Source: Ascidia mentula (Eukaryota > Chordata > Ascidiacea > Phlebobranchia > Ascidiidae). Taken from it: a DNA stretch of 64,000 bases. Location of the stretch: NCBI GenBank assembly GCA_947561715.1, contig OX387201.1, positions 20,908,001 to 20,972,000 of the forward strand, in the 5' to 3' direction. The stretch's first letter is position 1. Each line of letters begins with the position of its first letter. Shown in pieces: positions 1 through 11,936 of this stretch. The notes under the pieces are model-generated. The model was not told where the DNA came from, ran no database searches, and worked only from the letters and a program-made list of their open reading frames with translations. The position numbers and the translations under genes are program-made.

Positions 1-250
1 AGCGCCGCACACCTGCGAGTATAAGGACGATCGGAGGGCGGACAACTGTTCAAAACTGTTTTCTTGTATGCGGGGAATTCAATAGCAATAATTCCAATTT
101 CATACAGTGTCAGAAAATCAGAATCTATAAACAAGATATCCAAAATGTAAAATGCAGTGACGTATAGAGTAAAACCAAGATTTAACGTGCAGTATTCAAT
201 TATATTTCTTGTTTTGGGCGTCCAAGCTTTGCGGGCCTTGATGACCTATG
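1..250. other. Left-edge sequence, nothing recognised
   Basis: AT-rich single-copy-looking sequence before the minisatellite. I see no gene, tRNA or recognisable repeat in it. Confidence 0.5.
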
Positions 251-815
251 GCACATAGCTCCACATACTTGCACATAGCTTCACAAAGTTGCACATAGCT
301 CCACGTAGCTTCACGTAGCGACACATAGCTTCACGTAGCGACACATAGCTTCACATAGTTGCACATAGCGACACATAGCTTCACACAGTTACACATAGCT
401 CCAAATAGCTTCACATAGTTGCACATAGCTCCACATAGTTGCACATAGCGCAACATTGCTCCACATAGTTCCACATAGTTGCACATAGCGACACATAGCG
501 ACACATAGTTGCACATAGCGACACATAGCTCCACATAGTTGCACATAGCTCCACATAGTTGCACATAGCGACACATAGCTCCATATAGTTGCACATAGCG
601 ACACATAGCTCCACATAGTTGTACATAGCGACACATAGTTGCACATAGCGCCACATTGCTCCACATAGTTGCACATAGCGCCACATAGCTCCACATAGTT
701 ACACATAGCTCCACATAGTTTCACATAGTTACACATAGCTCCACATAGTTGCACATAGCTCCACATAGCTCCACATAGTTGCACATAGCTCCACATAGTT
801 GCACATAGTTGCACG
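251..815. repeat. 10-bp minisatellite, about 56 units
   Basis: The unit is CACATAGYTS with variants (CACATAGCTC, CACATAGTTG, CACATAGCGA). The 10-bp phase is kept across the whole block, with only point changes between units. Because 10 is not a multiple of 3, long open frames occur on the minus strand with a 10-residue period rich in Cys, Met, Tyr and Val; these come from the repeat and are not a gene. It occurs only at this left edge and not at the other LTR-like block copies. Confidence 0.93.
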
Positions 816-874
816 AGCACATTTTAGAAGGACCGGTGATGCGTGACTGAAAAAATATTTGTAACGGTTTTTAA

Positions 875-1480
875 GGTCAATGAATTAAGAAGACTAAAAA
901 CGTAGCGGACTCTTATATAAAATAGTTATTTTGACTAAAATAGTAAAATAGTTGTGTCAGATTAGTCCGACCACACTTTGTGAAATGCCTGTTATGTAAC
1001 TACGTAACCTAGCAACCAAAATAACAAAAACCTTGGTTACACACAAAAAAAGAAATAATAGATATAGTTTCCCTTGGCATATTGTTTACACTTAATATTG
1101 TTGTCATGTAATTTTCTGGTCATTGTTTGTTGGTCGTTTCCATGGCGCCAGTTTTCCTGTGTAAAGTTTAACCCGGTTTTCCAGTATCTGAATGTCTTCT
1201 GTTAAATGCTTGCTGTGAACAATACTTTTTTCAGAACCCCTACACCGTCACGCCTCTCTCTAGTATATAAAGTGTGCTTTTATCAGTCTCAGCCTTTACT
1301 ACTTAACCTAATAGTCTCCGCTTTATGTGTTAAGTCTGTATGCTTACATACCGATAGTGTATTTGTTAATGCGTGTGTCTAATTCTTTGACTAACTTTGT
1401 ATCAATGTAGTTTTAATGAAGTAATAAAGATGTATTTAGTGTAATTCTCTGTGTTACATCTTGTTTGCCAGTAATTGCCG
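875..1480 (+). repeat. LTR-like block (possible solo LTR fossil), copy 1
   Basis: The block has the layout of a long terminal repeat: a TATA box (TATATAAA, 1264-1271) followed about 155 bp later by a polyadenylation signal (AATAAA, 1423-1428), in an AT-rich context with TGT/ACA-like ends near 958 and 1455. No internal retroelement genes adjoin it, so if it is an LTR it is a solo copy. The same block heads the two other 3.4-kb arrays. It could instead be a host promoter and short non-coding transcription unit. The exact ends are uncertain. Confidence 0.4.
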
Positions 1481-2785
1481 ATTTCTATGAATGAGCATTT
1501 TTCTTTGCACTAATGTGTGTTGCAATATCATACGGTCTGTGACGCAATAATAAGAGACCAGGTTTTAAGTGACAACGCAACGTGGTTGTGTCCTTTTTGT
1601 GTCCGACAACTGTGCAGCACAGTGCTACGTCATTTTCATTCTTGCAAAAGGTTTTTGTGTTGCGAGCGGACATTTTCTGGTGAGTCTATTTGTACATATG
1701 TGTGAAACTACTCAAGAATCAAATAACCGAGATGTGTAAATTGTAATTTTGGCAAATTTAACTGCGATGACTTAGAAGTCAGTTCGCTGAACAGTATAGC
1801 TGGCCTTGATAATGTGATTAAGTTTACGCACGGTGTTGACGCTGTCTTTGTACTCACAGTGTCTCTCTTGCATTTGTACACACGTGAAGCGTGTGGTATT
1901 CAATCTTCTGTCGCCCAAAGTTATCGGTAAGCATTGTGTGTGTTACGTCATAGTGGCGCATTGTAGTTTATGTTGCCTGTTTCGTTTAGGTGTGATACAG
2001 TAACTGCTTGGACCGTCTTTGTGGTCCAGAGTTTCCCGGTTCCCAAATAGTTGGTGAGCCTTATGCTGTAATTATCTACGTGAAGTGTATTTGTTTGACA
2101 CATTGCCTTCTGTGTAGAAACCGTGTTCTAAGGGTCCACGTGTCCTATACGTGTCTTTCGTCTCCTCCCGACGTCTGTACCGTCTATACTTCGAATACAT
2201 TCCATCTTGCGTACGAGTGCGTACTGCACATTCGATAACAAACATAACATCAACTGAGTGAGCGAGTTTGAGGCCCATTAAAACTGCGGGAATTCCGCCT
2301 CGTGTGACGTTCCGCGCCAAGAACCGGGGCGCATTCAACGGACGTTACACTCTGCATCAGGTTTTCAATTAAAGTCATGCTAGGGAAGAACATAAGAACT
2401 CACGTGCGACTTTATGTCAAATGTACTGAACAAATAGGATTTCCCAATTAAATGTTACTCAAGTTATATTAGATTTATGTATCGCAAAAATGGGAAACAA
2501 ATTATAAAAAATAGTAACGATTGAAGAGTGCAATTCATCATAACGTAATTAAATAATTGGGTAAACTCAGTTTGATCAAATGTACATAAAACAAATATCA
2601 ACACAACAAAAGGTCATGTTTAATATTTACATCGCAGTAATAAATGCTTAACTGATCGGAACCGGGGGCACCCTGGGGTTGTGGATTATTGATTTAAGCG
2701 TGTGAGAAGTCACAAGGTTTGTGTTAAAAAACTTCAAATTTCAACATTCTGCCCCAGGCTTGCACCATCCCAGGGTGCACATTTT

Positions 2786-2840
2786 CGAGGCGCGAGTCAG
2801 ACAAAATGACGTAAGAATCTGCATTTTGTCTCGCGCCTCG
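2786..2840. repeat. GC-rich hairpin inside the 3.4-kb unit
   Basis: The left arm (CGAGGCGCGAG, 4-nt bulge TCAG, ACAAAATG; 2786-2808) pairs with the right arm CATTTTGTCTCGCGCCTCG (2822-2840), giving 19 base pairs with a 13-nt loop. In later units the left arm has a T (CGTGGCG) or GGTGCG variant, slightly weakening the stem. It may be a foldback remnant or a structured RNA; nothing shows transcription. Confidence 0.75.
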
Positions 2841-3331
2841 AATTTTTTTTGCTGCATTCGGGCAACTTTGAAACGTAAATTCCAATGCGAACCGTTTGTG
2901 GCCTTGTAATTATCATGCTTTTTGTCTTTGGTTAAAATTGAAGAAAGATAATTGTTCATGCCTCAGCGGTTTGGTCTTTCGACAATATCTGCGAAGGAAT
3001 GTCAACCGTGAAGTTGTCATAAAATACCTTGGTTATTCAGCCACAATTTACACTTCCGTCAGGATTTTTATATTATTTGTGGTACAATCTATCCGCGGTG
3101 GAGTTAGCATGGACGTGAGCCACAAGCAAAACGTTGCGCGTCATCTTCTCCACTGTGGTGAATGCAGATATCAAAGAAAATTTAATACAAGAGTTACAAC
3201 TCTGTGATGTTTGATCCCGAAATAAAAGTGAGAACATGCATACGATGAACAAATTCTCCTTAGTTTGTGATCAACGTTGTAATTATCTATATATAGCGTC
3301 CTGAAACCCGGTAGAAATAAACATTGCTGGG

Positions 3332-3494
3332 CTTGCACGCACGTTCAATCTCCTTGCCGTGTTTACTGCAAACTGCTAGTAATTAACATTACTTGCACGC
3401 ACGTTCAATCTCCTTACCGTGTTTACTGCAAACTGCTAGTAATTAACATTACTTGCACGCACGTTCAATCTCCTTACCGTGTTTACTGCAAACT
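3332..3494. repeat. 60-bp tandem repeat, about 2.7 copies
   Basis: The unit begins CTTGCACGCACGTTCAATCT and ends in AATTAACATTA, with exact 60-bp spacing. The same triplet occurs in every 3.4-kb unit (starts near 6769, 10205, 34159, 53368 and 56790). Units differ only at the TCCTTGCC/TCCTTACC/TCCTCACC site, so the sets were probably copied together with the larger unit. Confidence 0.93.
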
Positions 3495-6400
3495 TGTGAT
3501 TGCAGTATTATAATGACGTTATGCAGTACCTGCTACAAGGCTAATCTCAGGTTGTTTGGTGGAAGACGAGATTAGAAGATGAAGTAAACGCTTGGCGCTG
3601 CGTGTCGCGTAGTAGCGTTTGCCGCAAAAACTTGAAATTCACAATTGCAAACGCGTTCTTGAAAACACCTATTTATAAAATTCGGGATGGTTGAACCCAG
3701 AATAATAGTTGAATGTGTCTGATATTCTGAATGTAAACGAAGAATAGGAAACATTGCAAACGAATGTCGTTTTGCGAACACTTTTCAACCACATGTCTGT
3801 AAAAAATGTGTAACTTTAATAATGACAAATTTATTGCAAAAATAACCTTGATACAAAGAATTCTGTTTAATCTTACCCTCCTGGTATTAAATGCTTAACT
3901 CAAGGTATTGACCTGAATGTGGAGTTGTTCTGTCATTAAAAATTACCTGTTTGTGTTACTTTTGTTGGTTGTGCTGCAAGCGACGATTTGGAATAAAATT
4001 GCTCTTGCAAGTAAAACGTTTGCGCATCACCTCTGTTGCGATGTCTGCTCATATCATAGAAAACATGAAACATTAAATATTCTGTGCATGGATGCGCGTT
4101 GAAATCACCTCATGTTTATTCACATATTCATGATGTCATGCAGTATCTGGTACAAGATTAGTGCTTGGCGGTGCGTGTCCCGACTGCTGAAAGTAGCAAC
4201 AACTTCGCCTCATGTGGTTGGGAAGTTACCTGCTGCGTGTTTAGTGGTAATGCAGTTTTTCTATAAAGCCGGGAGTCTTGCAGCTGTTTGTCCGCATTCA
4301 GTTGCCTGGGACAGGAAGGTTTTGAGGGACAGGTAAAGAAATGTGTTAAGAAATAATACGAGATCTAACTAACTTGGATGCAAATTACTTGGGTCGTATT
4401 ACAAGAAATTGTCGATTAACATTGGTAGCTCACCTTGGCATCAGTTTCCTAACATTTAACATTTATCTATGAAGTTAGTCGTAACTGCTTGAGGTAACAA
4501 CGTTGCTTATCCTCGACAACACGAAGTGTGTACGTCTAAAGTACAACAGGTTATCTTACATTAGAGATAATACAAGCCAGAGAATATGTGAAAAATGAAT
4601 GCAGGAACCGACCTGTTCAGGTCGCGGTGACCGGTGGATCTGTCTTTACAAATCAATATATTATATTCCTGTGACAATGAGTGAAGCACGATCACCGCTT
4701 GTGTGTAATTTTTATTTTTTCTCATAAATAATAATTTCGCCTGTTGGCATCCTCAGTTTCTGTCTTATTCAAATTGAAATGTTTCCACTCCTTTTGGAGT
4801 CTCAGGAATATAACAGAGATAATGCAAGTTCACAATTGTTAATGCGAATACAAAACAAAGACGTGAGCAGAAGAATGTGATAAAAATAATGTAGTGTTGA
4901 TATTAGTCACAAGAGTAAGTTTTGTAGCTGTTTCAAAACAGGTTTGTGTGTAGTTCGATGGAACGGTTAATGAAACACTTCTTTTCTAAAATAGGTCATG
5001 CTTTACCATTGCATCGACATTTTCACATGATTGTTTATATCGTTGTCATAGCACCGAAAGCGTGGGTGTGGCGCACCTAGTGGCCATAATTGAAAGTTAA
5101 TTATTACGAAGTTTTACAATTGGTTTACATTCTTTGTAACTTCATATGTGGAATTTATTGCAACAAGTTGATTTTTAAGATTCTCCCATCAGTCTTAGAA
5201 GTCAGTTCGCTGAACAGTATAGCTGCCCTTGTAAATGTGATTAAGTTTACACACGGTGTTGACGCTGTCTTTGTACTCACAGTGTCTCTCTTGCATTTGT
5301 ACACACGTGAAGCGTGTGGTATTCATTCTTCTGTACCCAAAGTTATCGGTAAGCATTGTGTGTGTTACGTCATAGTGGCGCATTGTAGTTTATGTTGCCT
5401 GTTTCGTTTAGGTGTGATACAGTAACTGCTTGGACCGTCTTTGTGGTCCAGAGTTTCCCGGTTCCCAAATAGTTGGTGAGCCTTATGCTGTAATTATCTA
5501 CGTGAAGTGTATTTGTTTGACACATTGCCTTCTGTGTAGAAACCGTGTTCTAAGGGTCCACGTGTCCTATACGTGTCTTTCGTCTCCTCCCGACGTCTGT
5601 ACCGTCTATACTTCGAATACATTCCATCTTGCGTACGAGTGCGTACTGCACATTCGATAACAAACATAACATCAACTGAGTGGGCGAGTTTGAGGCCCAT
5701 TAAAGATACGCGTTTTAACTGCGGGAATTCCGCCTCGTGTGACGTTCCGCGCCAAGAACCGGGGCGCATTCAACGGACGTTACACTCTGCATCAGGTTTT
5801 CAATTAAAGTCATGCTAGGGAAGAACATAAGAACTCACGTGCGACTTTATGTCAAATGTACTGAACAAATAGGATTTCACAATTAAATGTTACTCAAGTT
5901 ATATTAGATTTATGTATCGCAAAAATGGGAAACAAATTATAAAAAATAGTAACGATTGAAGAATGCAATTCATCATAACGTAATTAAATAATTGGGTAAA
6001 CTCAGTTTGATCAAATGTACACAAAACAAATATCAACACAACAAAAGGTCATGTTTAATATTTACATCGCAGTAATAAATGCTTAACTGATCGGAACCGG
6101 GGGCACCCTGGGGTTGTGGATTATTGATTTAAGCGTGTGACAAGTCACAAGGTTTGTGTTAAAAAAACTTCAAATTTCAACATTCTGCCCCAGGCTTGCA
6201 CAACCCCAGGGTGCACATTTTCGTGGCGCGAGTCAGACAAAATGACGTAAGAATCTGCATTTTGTCTCGCGCCTCGAAATTTTTTTGCTGCATTCGGGCA
6301 ACTTTGAAACGTAAATTCCAATGCGAACCGTTTGTGGCCTTGTAATTATCATGCTTTTTGTCTTTAGTTAAAATTGAAGAAAGATAATTGTTCATGCCTC

Positions 6401-9400
6401 AGCGGTTTGGTCTTTCGACAATTTCTACGAAGGAATGTCAACCGTGAAGTTGTCATAAAATACCTTGGTTATTCAGCCACAATTTACACTTCCGTCAGGA
6501 TTTTTATATTATTTGTGGTACAATCTATCCGCGGTGGAGTTAGCATGGACGTGAGCCACAAGCAAAACGTTGCGCGTCATCTTCTCCACTGTGGTGTATG
6601 CAGATATCATAGACAATTTAAAACGTGAGTTACATCTCTGTGATGTTTGATCCCGAAATAAAAGTGAGAACATGCATACGATGAACAAATTCTCCTTAGT
6701 TTGTGATCAACGTTGTAATTATCTATATATAGCGTCCTGAAACCCGGTAGAAATAAACATTGCTGGGCTTGCACGCACGTTCAATCTCCTCACCGTGTTT
6801 ACTGCAAACTGCTAGTAATTAACATTACTTGCACGCACGTTCAATCTCCTCACCGTGTTTACTGCAAACTGCTAGTAATTAACATTACTTGCACGCACGT
6901 TCAATCTCCTTACCGTGTTTACTGCAAACTTGTGATCGCAGTATTATAATGACGTTATGCAGTACCTGGTACAAGGCTAATCTCAGGTTGTTTGGTGGGA
7001 GACGAGATTAGAAGATGAAGTAAGCGCTTGGCGCTGCGTGTCGCGTAGTAGCGTTTGCCGCAAAAACTTGAAATTCACAATTGCAAACGCGTTCTTGAAA
7101 ACACCTATTTATAAAATTCGGGATGGTTGAACCCAGAATAATAGTTGAATGTGTCTGATATTCTGAATGTAAACGAAGAACAGGAAACATTGCAAACGAA
7201 TGTCGTTTTGCGAACACTTTTCAACCACATGTCTGTAAAAAATGTGTAACTTTAATAATGACAAATTTATTGCAAAAATAACCTTGATACAAAGAATTCT
7301 GTTTAATCTTACCCTCCTGGTATTAAATGCTTAACTCAAGGTATTGACCTGAATGTGGAGTTGTTCTGTCATTAAAAATTACCTGTTTGTGTTACTTTTG
7401 TTGGTTGTGCTGCAAGCGACGATTTAGAATAAAATTGCTCTTGCAAGTAAAACGTTTGCGCATCACCTCTGTTGCGATGTCTGCTCATTTCATAGAAAAC
7501 ATGAAACATTAAATATTCTGTGCATGGATGCGCGTTGAAATCACCTCATGTTTATTCACATATTCATGATGTCATGCAGTACCTGGTACAAGATTAGTGC
7601 TTGGCGGTGCTTGGCGGTGCGTGTCCCGACTGCTGAAAGTAGCAACAACTTCGCCTCATGTGGTTGGGAAGTTACCTGCTGCGTGTTTAGTGGTAATGCA
7701 GTTTTTCTATAAAGCCGGGGGTCTTGCAGCTGTTTGTCCGCATTCAGTTGCCTGGGACAGGAAGGTGTCGAGAAACAGGTAAAGAAAAGTGTTAAGAAAT
7801 AATACGAGATCTAACTAACTTGGATGCAAATTACTTGGGTCGTATTACAAGAAATTGTCGATTAACATTGGTAGCTCACCTTGGCATCAGTTTCCTAACA
7901 TTTAACATTTATCTATGAAGTTAGTCGTAACTGCTTGAGGTAACAACGTTGCTTATCCTCGACAACACGAAGTGTGTACGTCTAAAGTACAACAGGTTAT
8001 CTTACATTAGAGATAATACAAGCCAGAGAATATGTGAAAAATGAATGCAGGAACCGACCTGTTCAGGTCGCGGTGACCGGTGGATCTGTCTTTACAAATC
8101 AATATATTATATTCCTGTGACAATGAGTGAAGCACGATCACCGCTTGTGTGTAATTTTTATTTTTTCTCATAAATAATAATTTCGCCTGTTGGCATCCTC
8201 AGTTTCTGTCTTATTCAAATTGAAATGTTTCCACTCCTTTTGGAGTCTCAGGAATATAACAGAGATAATGCAAGTTCACAATTGTTAATGCGAATACAAA
8301 ACAAAGACGTGAGCAGAAGAATGTGATAAAAACAATGTAGTGTTGATATTAGTCACAAGAGTAAGTTTTGTAGCTGTTTCAAAACAGGTTTGTGTGTAGT
8401 TCGATGGAACGGTTAATGAAACACTTCTTTTCTAAAATAGGTCATGCTTTACCATTGCATCGACATTTTCACATGATTGTTTATATCGTTGTCATAGCAC
8501 CGAAAGCGTGGGTGTGGCGCACCTAGTGGCCATAATTGAAAGTTAATTATTACGAAGTTTTACAATTGGTTTACATTCTTTGTAACTTCATATGTGGAAT
8601 TTATTGCAACAAGTTGATTTTTAAGATTCTCCCATCAGTCTTAGAAGTCAGTTCGCTGAACAGTATAGCTGCCCTTGTAAATGTGATTAAGTTTACACAC
8701 GGTGTTGACGCTGTCTTTGTACTCACAGTGTCTCTCTTGCATTTGTACACACGTGAAGCGTGTGGTATTCATTCTTCTGTACCCAAAGTTATCGGTAAGC
8801 ATTGTGTGTGTTACGTCATAGTGGCGCATTGTAGTTTATGTTGCCTGTTTCGTTTAGGTGTGATACAGTAACTGCTTGGACCGTCTTTGTGGTCCAGAGT
8901 TTCCCGGTTCCCAAATAGTTGGTGAGCCTTATGCTGTAATTATCTACGTGAATTGACACATTGCCTTCTGTGTAGAAACCGTGTTCTAAGGGTCCACGTG
9001 TCCTATACGTGTCTTTCGTCTCCTCCCGACGTCTGTACCGTCTATACTTCGAATACATTCCATCTTGCGTACGAGTGCGTACTGCACATTCGATAACAAA
9101 CATAACATCAACTGAGTGGGCGAGTTTGAGGCCCATTAAAGATACGCGTTTTAACTGCGGGAATTCCGCCTCGTGTGACGTTCCGCGCCAAGAACCGGGG
9201 CGCATTCAACGGACGTTACACTCTGCATCAGGTTTTCAATTAAAGTCATGCTAGGGAAGAACATAAGAACTCACGTGCGACTTTATGTCAAATGTACTGA
9301 ACAAATAGGATTTCACAATTAAATGTTACTCAAGTTATATTAGATTTATGTATCGCAAAAATGGGAAACAAATTATAAAAAATAGTAACGATTGAAGAGT

Positions 9401-11851
9401 GCAATTCATCATAACGTAATTAAATAATTGGGTAAACTCAGTTTGATCAAATGTACACAAAACAAATATCAACACAACAAAAGGTCATGTTTAATATTTA
9501 CATCGCAGTAATAAATGCTTAACTGATCGGAACCGGGGGCACCCTGGGGTTGTGGATTATTGATTTAAGCGTGTGACAAGTCACAAGGTTTGTGTTAAAA
9601 AAACTTCAAATTTCAACATTCTGCCCCAGGCTTGCACAACCCCAGGGTGCACATTTTCGTGGCGCGAGTCAGACAAAATGACGTAAGAATCTGCATTTTG
9701 TCTCGCGCCTCGAAATTTTTTTGCTGCATTCGGGCAACTTTGAAACGTAAATTCCAATGCGAACCGTTTGTGGCCTTGTAATTATCATGCTTTTTGTCTT
9801 TAGTTAAAATTGAAGAAAGATAATTGTTCATGCCTCAGCGGTTTGGTCTTTCGACAATTTCTACGAAGGAATGTCAACCGTGAAGTTGTCATAAAATACC
9901 TTGGTTATTCAGCCACAATTTACACTTCCGTCAGGATTTTTATATTATTTGTGGTACAATCTATCCGCGGTGGAGTTAGCATGGACGTGAGCCACAAGCA
10001 AAACGTTGCGCGTCATCTTCTCCACTGTGGTGTATGCAGATATCATAGACAATTTAAAACGTGAGTTACATCTCTGTGATGTTTGATCCCGAAATAAAAG
10101 TGAGAACATGCATACGATGAACAAATTCTCCTTAGTTTGTGATCAACGTTGTAATTATCTATATATAGCGTCCTGAAACCCGGTAGAAATAAACATTGCT
10201 GGGCTTGCACGCACGTTCAATCTCCTCACCGTGTTTACTGCAAACTGCTAGTAATTAACATTACTTGCACGCACGTTCAATCTCCTCACCGTGTTTACTG
10301 CAAACTGCTAGTAATTAACATTACTTGCACGCACGTTCAATCTCCTTACCGTGTTTACTGCAAACTTGTGATCGCAGTATTATAATGACGTTATGCAGTA
10401 CCTGGTACAAGGCTAATCTCAGGTTGTTTGGTGGGAGGCGAGATTAGAAGATGAAGTAAGCGCTTGGCGCTGCGTGTCGCGTAGTAGCGTTTGCCGCAAA
10501 AACTTGAAATTCACAATTGCAAACGCGTTCTTGAAAACACCTATTTATAAAATTCGGGATGGTTGAACCCAGAATAATAGTTGAATGTGTCTGATATTCT
10601 GAATGTAAACGAAGAACAGGAAACATTGCAAACGAATGTCGTTTTGCGAACACTTTTCAACCACATGTCTGTAAAAAATGTGTAACTTTAATAATGACAA
10701 ATTTATTGCAAAAATAACCTTGATACAAAGAATTCTGTTTAATCTTACCCTCCTGGTATTAAATGCTTAACTCAAGGTATTGACCTGAATGTGGAGTTGT
10801 TCTGTCATTAAAAATTACCTGTTTGTGTTACTTTTGTTGGTTGTGCTGCAAGCGACGATTTAGAATAAAATTGCTCTTGCAAGTAAAACGTTTGCGCATC
10901 ACCTCTGTTGCGATGTCTGCTCATTTCATAGAAAACATGAAACATTAAATATTCTGTGCATGGATGCGCGTTGAAATCACCTCATGTTTATTCACATATT
11001 CATGATGTCATGCAGTACCTGGTACAAGATTAGTGCTTGGCGGTGCGTGTCCCGACTGCTGAAAGTAGCAACAACTTCGCCTCATGTGGTTGGGAAGTTA
11101 TCTGCTGCGTGTTTAGTGGTAATGCAGTTTTTCTATAAAGCCGGGATCTTGCAGCTGTTTGTCCGCATTCAGTTGCCTGGGACAGGAAGGTGTCGAGGGA
11201 CAGGTAAAGAAAAGTGTTAAGAAATAATACGAGATAACCAAAATTCGCCTGTTGGCATCCTCAGTTTCTGTCTTATTCAAATTGAAATATTTCCACTCCT
11301 TTTGGAGTTTCAGGAATATAACAGAGATAATGTAAGTTCACAATTGTTAATGCGAATACAAAACAAAGACGTGAGCAGAAGAATGTGATAAAAATAATGT
11401 GGTGTTGATATTAGTCACAAGAGTAAGTTTTGTAGCTGTTTCAAAACATGTTTGTGTGTAGTTCGATGGAACGGTTAATGAAACACTTCTTTTCTAAAAT
11501 AGGTCATGCTTTACCATTGCATCGACATTTTCACATGATTGTTTGTATCGTTGTCATAGCACCGAAAGCGTGGGTGTGGCGCACCTAGTGGCCATAATTG
11601 AAAGTTAATTATTACGAAGTTTTACAATTGGTTTCCATTCTTTGTAACTTCATATGTGGAATTTATTGCAACAAGTTGATTTTTAAGATTCTCCCATCAA
11701 TCATTTTGTCGAAGTTGAGTTGTTTTATGTTCAGAATAAGTTTCTGAGTAAAGTTGAAAATATCAATCAAGCAGACAGCTCAAAGATGTTTAATATCAGA
11801 CAAATATATTTCGCCTAAAGAGGCATCATCAGTTTCTGTGACTGCAGAGTG

Positions 11852-11858
11852 TATAAAT
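11852..11858 (+). promoter_or_regulatory. Possible TATA box of the ZP gene
   Basis: TATAAAT lies about 80 bp upstream of the first ATG of the ZP gene. It is in the unique DNA just after the 3.4-kb array, and the copy before 58889 keeps it. Position alone supports it. Confidence 0.3.
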
Positions 11859-11936
11859 CAGAAGCAACGTAACCATTTAAGTTAACACAAGGTTTATAAC
11901 TTCTATTACAATAACTTCTATTCTCTTCAGTTGTCG

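Larger units (their letters stand above)
1783..11697. repeat. Tandem array of 3.4-kb units, three copies
   Basis: Three head-to-tail copies start near 1783, 5203 and 8649 (about 3420, 3446 and 3049 bp). The third is shorter, mainly by a deletion of about 370 bp near 11235 relative to 4363-4732. Adjacent copies are almost identical. Each unit holds a three-fold 60-bp repeat, an inverted repeat around GCACCCTGGGGTTGTG, a 19-bp-stem hairpin and a TTTCGCC/GGCATCCTCAG motif. Short open frames up to 111 codons recur, but they differ in length between copies and match no family I know, so I treat the unit as non-coding satellite-like DNA. Parts of the unit resemble each other (3110-3200 with 4005-4080; 3505-3610 with 4115-4185), which points to an older internal duplication. 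Confidence 0.92.

Noticed and set aside
331-820. Open frames of 91-143 codons on the minus strand
   Set aside because: They are produced by the 10-bp minisatellite and share its period; no start context or splice signals.
2008-2238. 76-codon open frame beginning MDRLCGPEF in every 3.4-kb unit
   Set aside because: It starts from a non-ATG codon, overlaps another open frame on the opposite strand, and its persistence follows from the near identity of the units.
3332-3494. CRISPR-like array from the 60-bp repeats
   Set aside because: The repeats are direct and contiguous without variable spacers, in a eukaryotic setting.
5090-5425. 111-codon plus-strand open frame in the 3.4-kb unit
   Set aside because: Present at full length only in two of the units; in others the frame ends early and the peptide matches no family I know.
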